From Meandrina meandrites (lineage: Eukaryota > Cnidaria > Anthozoa > Scleractinia > Meandrinidae), in assembly GCA_963693305.1 (NCBI GenBank), contig OY855905.1, positions 46,763,895-46,827,894 of the forward strand: a stretch of 64,000 nt of DNA, in the 5' to 3' direction. Of the stretch, positions 57,085 through 64,000 are shown in pieces. Position numbers and translations under genes: made by a program. How positions within the stretch are numbered: position 1 is the stretch's first letter; every line of letters starts with the position of its first letter. Below the pieces are notes generated by a model. It was not told the DNA's origin and did not search any database. It worked only from the letters and a program-made list of their open reading frames with translations.

Positions 57085-58735
57085 GCTTACAGACTACGAT
57101 TAAAAAATAACATTTGATACCATGCATAACACCAGTATATAAGAACGAAGACAAATGTTTGTTTTCAAATTATAGACCTGTAGCTGTTCTGCCTTGTTTC
57201 TCTAAAATTTTGGAAAAAATTATGTACAACAAATTAATAAGTTTTATTCAAAAACACGACATACTATATAACAAACAGTTTGGATTTAGGAAAAATCACT
57301 CGACTGAGACAGCAATCATAGAATTAGTATCAAAACTGACTGATGCAATTGATAAAAATAAGTTTACTGCCGGGATATTTTTAGATTTGTCAAAAGCATT
57401 TGATACCGTCAACCACTCGATTATTATTACTAAACTTCAGCATTACGGGATAAGGGGTGTAGCACTCGAATGGTTTAAAAATTATCTAACAAACAGAGAT
57501 CAAGTGGTAAAATTTAATAACAGTGTATCGAGTAGAGAAAAGATAACTTGTGGTGTTCCGCAAGGCTCAGTTTTAGGCCCCTTGCTATTCCTAATTTATA
57601 TGAACGATATACATAAGTGCTCAGAAATATTATCGTTTATTCTTTTTGCGGACGATACAAATGTATTCTACTCAGATACCAATGTAAAATCTCTTAACCA
57701 GGTAGTAAACAATGAACTAATAAAAGTAACTGAATGGTTACAAGCAAACAAACTCACTATAAACATCAAGAAAACTCAAGTTGTTCTCTTTAAGGCTAAA
57801 AATAAAAAGATCAAGGAACCAATGACGTTAAGAATTAATGGGGAAGAAATCAAACAAGTAAGTTCTACAAAGTTCCTGGGAATAATCATTGACTCAAAGT
57901 TAAACTGGAAACAGCACATCGCCTATATTCAAAACAAAATATCGAAAATAACTGGAATTCTTTGCAAAACAAGACACTATGTCTCATTAAAAGTATCAAG
58001 AATGCTCTATTATGCACTTATTTACCCTTATCTTCATTATGGAAATATAATTTGGGCAAATACATATCAATCAAATTTAGATCCATTAATAAAGTTACAG
58101 AAGAAAATTATTAGAATAATATCATTTGCAGGCTATAAGGACCATACTCCTCCTATATTTAATAAACTATCAATTCTTCCATTTGACCAAATAAATGAAG
58201 AGAAAACAGCTTTATTTATGTTTCGATACTTTAACAAAATGCTGCCAGCAACATTTGATTCATTTTTTACCCTTAATAAAGACTTCCACAACCACTATAC
58301 AAGGTCTTCAATCAAAATTCATATAACTTATGTCAGAACAAATTACAACAAACACTCAATTAAGTATAGAGGAAGTCAGGTATGGAATAACCTTCCTATG
58401 GCTGTTAAAACTGCAAAATCGATTTATATTTTTAAGAAAAAAATCAAAAGATATCTTCTCAATAAATGAATTTCTATACAGCGATTAATAGTTATGTCAT
58501 TAATAATTCGAAAATATTGTAAGGGACTGAAAAGAGAAAATAAATAGACCTAATTATAAAATGTAGCCATGTAAAGATAGATAAGTATTATCAACAAATT
58601 TGTAACAGGGGTTCTCCTTGTAAGCCCAAAAGGGTTTGTCGAGAACTCCTGCTCCTAAGTATATATCAGATAATTTACAATGCTGTAAAATATTGGATGG
58701 GGCAAATAAACATTGATTGATTGATTGATTGAAGT
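57085..58735 (+). mobile_element. 5'-truncated non-LTR retrotransposon (CR1/Jockey-type)
   Basis: Contains the partial ORF2 (57114–58469), about 260 bases of 3' UTR, and a terminal (TTGA)n run at about 58718–58733. A short 3' tandem repeat in place of poly-A is characteristic of CR1-group elements. It sits where unit 1 has a different 3-kb segment (26155–29184), so insertion coincided with a deletion. Confidence 0.8.
57114..58469 (+). CDS. Reverse transcriptase, partial ORF2
   Basis: A 451-residue open frame without an upstream endonuclease. A stop codon lies two codons before and the first codon is TTG, so this is a truncation remnant, not a natural start. RT motifs are intact: SNYRPVAVLP (residues 18–27), FLDLSKAFDTVNH (89–101, catalytic D91), GVPQGSVLGP (147–156) and FADDTNVF (178–185, catalytic DD). 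The C-terminal part ends IFKKKIKRYLLNK. The absence of frameshifts suggests a recent insertion. Confidence 0.88.
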   Translation: MIPCITPVYKNEDKCLFSNYRPVAVLPCFSKILEKIMYNKLISFIQKHDILYNKQFGFRKNHSTETAIIELVSKLTDAIDKNKFTAGIFLDLSKAFDTVNHSIIITKLQHYGIRGVALEWFKNYLTNRDQVVKFNNSVSSREKITCGVPQGSVLGPLLFLIYMNDIHKCSEILSFILFADDTNVFYSDTNVKSLNQVVNNELIKVTEWLQANKLTINIKKTQVVLFKAKNKKIKEPMTLRINGEEIKQVSSTKFLGIIIDSKLNWKQHIAYIQNKISKITGILCKTRHYVSLKVSRMLYYALIYPYLHYGNIIWANTYQSNLDPLIKLQKKIIRIISFAGYKDHTPPIFNKLSILPFDQINEEKTALFMFRYFNKMLPATFDSFFTLNKDFHNHYTRSSIKIHITYVRTNYNKHSIKYRGSQVWNNLPMAVKTAKSIYIFKKKIKRYLLNK

Positions 58736-60085
58736 GTTCAATATTTTCTTACACAAGAGTGAATTTGTTTTGGATCCATAGCATAGTTCAGTATATCAGA
58801 CAGTACACAAGTCACCATGTTGAATCGAATAGTAACTGTCGATGAAGTTCACGGAAAGTTTACCTTTTGGCGAGCGAGGAAAACAGGGGCGAAGAACATT
58901 ACAAAAACTCCTAAAAGCAACATTCTTGTTCCTTGGTCATCGTGGAAATTATTGAACAGAATGTCAGTCCCGCGAACACGACAGTGTCGACAGTGCAGTA
59001 GTCTGGTATTGTGTTTTCAAACATCTCATCCTCTCGTTATATTTGTGACAATCGAGTTTAATTCTTCAAATATTGATCTAAAAGTTAGTACATGAACAGG
59101 CAGTCTTAACTCTGGTGCAGTATGGCCTCAACTATGGAACTTCGCAAGAAAACAGGAAAATACTAGATATGTACTACATATGTAACTCACAATACACATA
59201 CCTTTTGGCAAAAGCGATATTAAAGCAAGCCTTAGAACAATAGCGACCATCTCTTTACCGTAGAATAGTTGGAATTCAACCACTGTATATATTCAAGAAG
59301 AAATGAAATCAGGTTTTCTACGTTCGTCGTAAGCGAAATACGACTTTCGAAACATGAGACGAAATCCCGCTTTTGAAGCCTGTTGACCTTTTGTCATACT
59401 GTACCAATATAAACGTAAGGAAAAAGGTCAAAAGCGTGATTTTAAAACCCTTTGCGATAAAAATTATTCGGCTGCAGTAAACTCTACGCTATCGATTGTT
59501 TATTTCGTGTCTTCAAATCAGTTTTTTTTAAGAAGTTTGGGAAGTCACGCCATCTGAATGTGTTTGCGGACGATCACGTGATAGCCACATTCTCGATTTC
59601 TTAAGAAATGCTGACCGGAAAGACTGAGGGCTCTAGTGATGTGCCCTAATTAGCTAAAGATCAACTTTTTTTGGTGGCCATAAAGAGAAATGGTGGCGGG
59701 GAGGAAGGAAATTTGGGCTGAATTTTTATTTACTGTTAGCAACTTCACGAAATAGCGTCCACAACTCGATATGTTACGAGACACAATGGAAATAAAATAT
59801 CCATTAAGCTGAACAACAACAGCATTTGTTTAACATGATGACTGTTACTTCGAAGACGATATCAGTTACTCTGTTTTGATATAATATAAATTGTTTTTAA
59901 CAGGACCATGTATTCAAAAGATCTTTGTTCTACTGGCTACGCGTTTCAGTTACCTGGAAGTAACAACAGGAAAAGGCTGCGTTCCAGAACTTTATATATT
60001 AGCTTATATTGCGAGCAAAGTTTCCTTTTGAAAATAATAACGACATTTGCATCAGAAGAATTTGAAGTGTATCAGGAAAGTCACT
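58736..60085. repeat. Distal part of duplicated unit 2 (partner 29185–31475)
   Basis: Collinear with unit 1 and carrying the empty ATCTCTT site at about 59247. No exon recognised. Confidence 0.7.
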
Positions 60086-60287
60086 TGGCAAAGTTCTTCC
60101 TAGAAAAATGTAAAGAATTTTGGGTCAGAAAATTTTTACTGAGGTGTATGGAAGAAAACTGCTTGGCAAAGTTCCCTTCCTTTGCGTCAGAAAATATTTT
60201 TATTGCATATATGACAATCGTTAACGTTTGGCATAGCTTTGTCATGAATCTTAACAGATTTTTGAACAGCTAAAATATATGTCTGTG

Positions 60288-61567
60288 CAGAAGTCCATAA
60301 CTAGAAGTCTACATCTGGTATTGGGGCGCGTGCTATATCTTTCGCGTGTAGGCTATTTTTAGAAACTGATGTCTCGCGAGAAAATGACGTAACCCACTAT
60401 TTCGACACGATTGGAGTTCTAAGTTGCGGCCGAATATTTTGGAAAGTGGCAGGTGAAATAAATCAAATCACATCCAAACACTTGACAGGCCATTCTCTTT
60501 AATTCTTACATTTCGACAGAAGTAGTATCGTAGATAGTGATTTCAAACGTCTGTTCAGTGGCATTTGAATTAAGGCGAGTGAAAAAGCAACCCGTCGCCG
60601 GGTTTCAGTAGACAAACTCACAAAACAAACAGGTCGACTTTTTATAATTTACGAGAGAATTTATGAACAGAAGTTCCCCAAACTTTTAGTAGTTAAGTGT
60701 GTCTTTATTTTGTACAGCATATCCTCGTGTTAAAACACTGAACAACATACACAACACAATAGCTGCACACTGCGAAGTGCCCGAGAAGCACAACTTGAAT
60801 TAAACTTTTGACGGATGTGAATGAAATCATCATTGTTCGATGAATGAAACTCGTATTTCTATTCATGTTAAAACAAGTACATTACCTTAGTCAGTCTTCT
60901 GTTTTCATGCCGCCCTTATAATTCCAAAAACATGCGAAACTCGCCAAACTTGTCGTTTTCTCTGAATGTTGTTCTCAAACGAATCAAACTTCATTCTGTT
61001 CATTCTGCGCTCGATGTTGAGCGCTTCAGGGACCACGGTTTTGTTTTTCAAAATAGCAACGATCCTGTGCCAAAATGCACTTGCTCTCTTAATGCCTGTC
61101 TTCATCTTGAGAGTACCATTAATCTTTAGTGTCTTCGCATTTTGAATTTGAATCGGAATTAGTCTATCTTGCCCGCTGCCATTTCGTATTCTGACTCCAA
61201 AACACTGAGGTCCTCTCGCTTATTTGGATGCTCCGAATTTTTACAACTTCGATGCTATCGTCATCGATGAAAGATGGCCTGATGATTCTTGTCCGGACGA
61301 TTTAATCCTCACAAAACGGAAATTACGATGACCAACAAACAGAAATTTCGTAATGCCGTTCGCTCGTCCTCTGCAGTTCTGCTTTTCTTCAAAAATTTGT
61401 TCAACCAATCAAAGGCGCGAATTAAAAAATACTTCAATGTGATTGGCTACTTGTTCGCGGCAAAGCTGTTCTAAAAATAGTCTACACGCGAGGAGCGCGA
61501 GGTACACGCGAAAGACATATCTCAAAGCCTATTACCAGAGATGTAGACTTCTAGTTATGGACTTCTG
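60288..61567. mobile_element. 1.28-kb TIR element with 7-bp TSD
   Basis: The ends CAGAAGTCCATAACTAGAAG and, inverted, CTTCTAGTTATGGACTTCTG are flanked by GTCTGTG at 60281–60287 and 61568–61574. Subterminal blocks also pair (GTGTAGGCTATTTTTAGAA against TTCTAAAAATAGTCTACAC). A 66-residue minus-strand ORF (60905–61105) has no recognisable motif. Confidence 0.85.
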
Positions 61568-61574
61568 GTCTGTG

Positions 61575-62065
61575 TCGTAGGAAACCTAAAAATAATAGTC
61601 CATTCGTAATAAAAATGGCTAACTTAAAGCACTGAAACTGTTAACAAGCGTCTTTGGCTGCGGATGGCTAGGATGGAAATGGATTACAACTTTAAAATTT
61701 AAACTAAACTTTTCAAGTTGTTTCCGCGTGTCCTCAAACAATCTCTCCGCAAATTGAGGTTGTATCCTCATTTAGAAGTTCCAAGATAAGGTTTTTGTGG
61801 GTTAAGTTGCCAACCATTAAGTTCAGAATACTTTAGACCGGTAAATCCGCAATATCCCCGTGACGTAGCAAAAAAAAAAGAAGAGAAACAGACAAAAGCA
61901 CTAGAGTATTCTAAATCTTAATGTGAGCCCATATGAGATTTCGAGGACTACTTTCTCGTGGTTGGGGGTGAGGTGGGGAGCTTACTGTATTTGTTATTTT
62001 CGTTTGGATTTGTGAGTTGTTACTTTCGAAAGTTTTCTTTATTTTTAGGGGGTCGACACGTCTAA
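61575..62065. other. No gene seen
   Basis: Sequence between two transposons, without supported exons or repeats apart from an A-rich run near 61868. Confidence 0.5.
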
Positions 62066-62920
62066 GGGACCGATCGTTAATTACGTCCCAGGGGGGGCGG
62101 TGGTTTTCAAAAAAGTGTAGTGTTTCAAAACTGAACCCCCCCAAAAAATTTGGAGGTAAAAATTATACCCCCCTTCCCAATACTTGTTTGAAAAACGTAC
62201 CCCCCCTCCCCTCTTTGTCCTTCCTTAGCAGATTTTTTATCTTTTTTATTTAATATCTCATTTATCTTTTCTCTCGTTTATTGTTTGAATCCCTAAAATG
62301 AGCGTGGGCCGAAAATAACAAGTACAAAGACACCTTTTTGTATTTTTGTAGCAAAAAGTTAATGATTTGACTCGCAGTATAAAACAGAGATCTGATTTAA
62401 ATAGCATGTATTATAAACTTTGAAAAGGTCAGTTAAGCTAAATATTATCGTACCGTACCCTCTTTGAAGACACTCGCTGTACATGTCAGATTGAATTTCT
62501 GATATCAAAAATAGCTCACCTGCTTTAGCAAATTCTTCGAAGCTCCCAGCCGCTACGGCCTTTCTCGTCTCCCGTTTTACATCCCAGGCTTTGTAGATTG
62601 GAATTTTCGATCTTTTTTTTTTCAAATATAACGATTGAAAGACCGCGAAAAGATCGAAGCTAGGCTCCAGGACCATGTCAAACAACCCTTCCCTCGGACC
62701 TGAAATCGCGTCAAATTCTTTCCTTTTCCCCAACCACGGGATCGGGGATAGATCACTGACGTCAAATTCCCTAGACTGCTGTTGCTGTGTCATAAAATTT
62801 GACCCCCCTCATGTTTCTTACCAGAGAAAAATTTACCCCCCAAAAAGGGGCTTGTTTTAAAATTGTACCCCCCCTCCAAAACCACCGCCCCCCCTTGGGA
62901 CGTAATAAACGATCGGTCCC
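62066..62920. mobile_element. Harbinger-like non-autonomous element, complete, TAA TSD
   Basis: Left GGGACCGATCGTTAATTACG and, inverted right, GGGACCGATCGTTTATTACG, each leading into a C/G-rich GGGGGCGGTGG block. TAA is duplicated at 62063–62065 and 62921–62923. A 3-bp TWA target and GGG-initial ends are typical of PIF/Harbinger. It carries a minus-strand ORF (62359–62793) described separately. Confidence 0.8.
62359..62793 (-). CDS. Conserved ORF of unknown function inside the Harbinger-like element
   Basis: 144 residues: MTQQQQSREFDVSDLSPIPW, then KIPIYKAWDVKRETRKAVAA, GSFEEFAKAGELF and FSLTDLFKVYN. No DDE or Myb-like motif is visible to me. The copy at 34137–34700 has the same blocks but frameshifts and stops. 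It could be a domesticated or captured fragment; conservation may just reflect recent common origin. Confidence 0.4.
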   Translation of the reverse strand: MTQQQQSREFDVSDLSPIPWLGKRKEFDAISGPREGLFDMVLEPSFDLFAVFQSLYLKKKRSKIPIYKAWDVKRETRKAVAAGSFEEFAKAGELFLISEIQSDMYSECLQRGYGTIIFSLTDLFKVYNTCYLNQISVLYCESNH

Positions 62921-63395
62921 TAATAATAAACGAAACCGTGAATAATGCAAGAAAACAGAATGTAACGCACAAGTGCCTTTATTCCATCTCAAAATACATC
63001 AAAGAAAAACAAAAACAAACTGAAAGTAAATCTTGCAAGGCAGCTGAACAGGTTATGCTTAGTCACTGCAAGGCTGAGAGATGTCCAAAAACCTGGAAAT
63101 GAAAGAAAAAAGACACATCACTTCTTCATGATGAACAAACCCATTCAGGGTCAATTGCCTAAGTTTGTCAAGTCTCCTACTTGCATTGAGCACACTGGCG
63201 TGATAGGTCTTGCTGCTGTTAAACGTTCAGAATAACCTATCCTTAACGTTTTTGCACGCCTTTTTTATGATTGCAATTTGTCCACTTTTTCGCTCTCAAA
63301 AAGGTGTATTTCTCTTTTCTCTATTTATTCTATTTAACCCCTGTGAAGAAACTTATCAGTAGATATTTCACTGAACATGTCTCATACAAACTCAC

Positions 63396-63685
63396 CTAGC
63401 GCTCACACTTGTACTTGACAAGCAGATATTTAAAGACTCCTTTGCACGGATCACCAAACACCTTGTTGCTTGCATGCAGCACACAACTGGTTTTCTTGTG
63501 GCACGTGCTCTTCACGAGGGCAAGAGACTTGGAGGCACGGCAGTTGGTGGAAACGATTGGACTCTTTGTACACGCGTTTTTGTTCAGTCGGCCATAGTTC
63601 GCTTTCACGATATTAATCTTCGTTCCCTTCTTGCAGGTTAGGGTGGCATTCTTGTGTTCACAAATCATACGAGATTTGGACTTTT
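63396..63685 (-). CDS. SUEL-type (rhamnose/galactose-binding) lectin domain, last exon
   Basis: The minus-strand exon begins after the acceptor GCTTCAG with KSKSRMICEHKNATLTC and holds a full lectin domain. It includes the family hallmarks ANYGR, SPIVSTNCRA, SNKVFGDPC and GVFKYLLVKYKC; YGR and DPC are the signature motifs of sea-urchin-egg-lectin-like domains. Eight cysteines are present, as usual. The stop (TAG) is directly followed by GTGAGT, a donor-like sequence that could be coincidental or allow read-through isoforms only if the stop is bypassed. Such domains bind L-rhamnose or D-galactose on cell surfaces and occur in secreted lectins or receptor ectodomains. Upstream exons lie beyond 63686 and probably outside the window. 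Confidence 0.85.
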
Positions 63686-64000
63686 CTGAAGCATAAAAAC
63701 AAAAAACAAGTCAAAATTGTTAAACTCGTTTCTTGAGTCAGAAGGCCATCTTTATAAATCATAAAAAAGCTCTGTAAATTTCCCCTTCTCTTTTAATCCC
63801 CCTCGGCTAAGTAATAAGCCTCCTTTTGAACTTCGACTTTTTACTGAATAAGCCACATCTTTACTGATTTCCCACCTCCCGTTGCAAGGTGGTAAGCCAG
63901 TTCAAATAATGATCAAAGAAATTAAATATATTTTTAACATCTTGCCCACCACTGATTTTTACTGTCCCATACACCCATTTTTTTTTATGTGCGCTTGCGA
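63686..64000 (-). other. Intron of the lectin gene, no exon seen
   Basis: AT-rich sequence to the window end with no recognisable coding stretch. Confidence 0.45.

Noticed and set aside
57114..57116. Natural translation start of the reverse transcriptase
   Set aside because: The first codon is TTG, a stop lies two codons upstream, and RT proteins of this group have an endonuclease before this point. This is a 5' truncation.
60905..61105. Small minus-strand gene (66 residues)
   Set aside because: It lies inside a non-autonomous transposon, has no homology I recognise, and overlaps a plus-strand ORF of equal length.

Overview
This is an animal nuclear window, AT-rich with small exons separated by introns of 0.1–4 kb. 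The repeat set points to an anthozoan cnidarian, probably a stony coral: a tRNA-headed SINE ending in a CAGGCTTCTTT-type tail, many short foldback MITEs, Harbinger-like, mariner-like and TTAA elements. The host call is an inference from repeat style and gene content. No prokaryotic gene organisation is present.

The backbone is a class V unconventional myosin locus present twice. Copy A (exons 7221–19338, plus strand) supplies 504 residues of coiled-coil stalk and a complete 382-residue globular cargo-binding tail ending at a stop. Its motor and IQ neck are not in the window and would lie upstream. Copy B (32.3–52.3 kb, plus strand) is rearranged. It starts with the last codons of the motor and an IQ-neck block (32368–33535). 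This is followed by scrambled intron pieces and transposons, then an INVERTED exon in which stalk coiled coil is fused in frame to the IQ6 segment (38016–38395, minus strand). Forward orientation resumes mid-exon at 38715 with an intact stalk end and globular tail to the stop at 52322. The motor and the first half of the stalk are missing from copy B.

Downstream of each tail, on the minus strand, is a matching last exon of a GPI-anchored Ly6/uPAR three-finger protein (24546–24916 and 56399–56769). The repeat unit therefore covers about 7.0–31.5 kb and 36.4–60.1 kb, with an offset of roughly 29–33 kb that varies with insertions. Each copy serves as an empty-site control for insertions in the other. 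From this I could read target-site duplications directly for several elements: a palindromic 7-bp-TSD family, a CAGGG-ended 5-bp-TSD element, a TA mariner-like MITE, a TTAA element, a TAAT element, and a 3.7-kb insertion with a 10-bp TSD carrying unknown ORFs.

The first 5.5 kb is mostly one element of about 5 kb with inverted arms of about 1 kb, bounded by TTAA. The last 7 kb holds the end of the duplicated block, a 1.28-kb element with 7-bp TSD, a complete Harbinger-like element (TAA TSD, terminal GGGACCGATCG), and the last exon of a SUEL/rhamnose-binding-lectin gene on the minus strand (63396–63685). A 5'-truncated non-LTR retrotransposon with an intact partial reverse transcriptase (57114–58469) interrupts the second unit.

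Main open question: copy B may be a real tandem duplicate encoding a tail-only myosin V, a decaying pseudogene, or partly an assembly join of two diverged haplotypes. The sequence alone cannot settle this.
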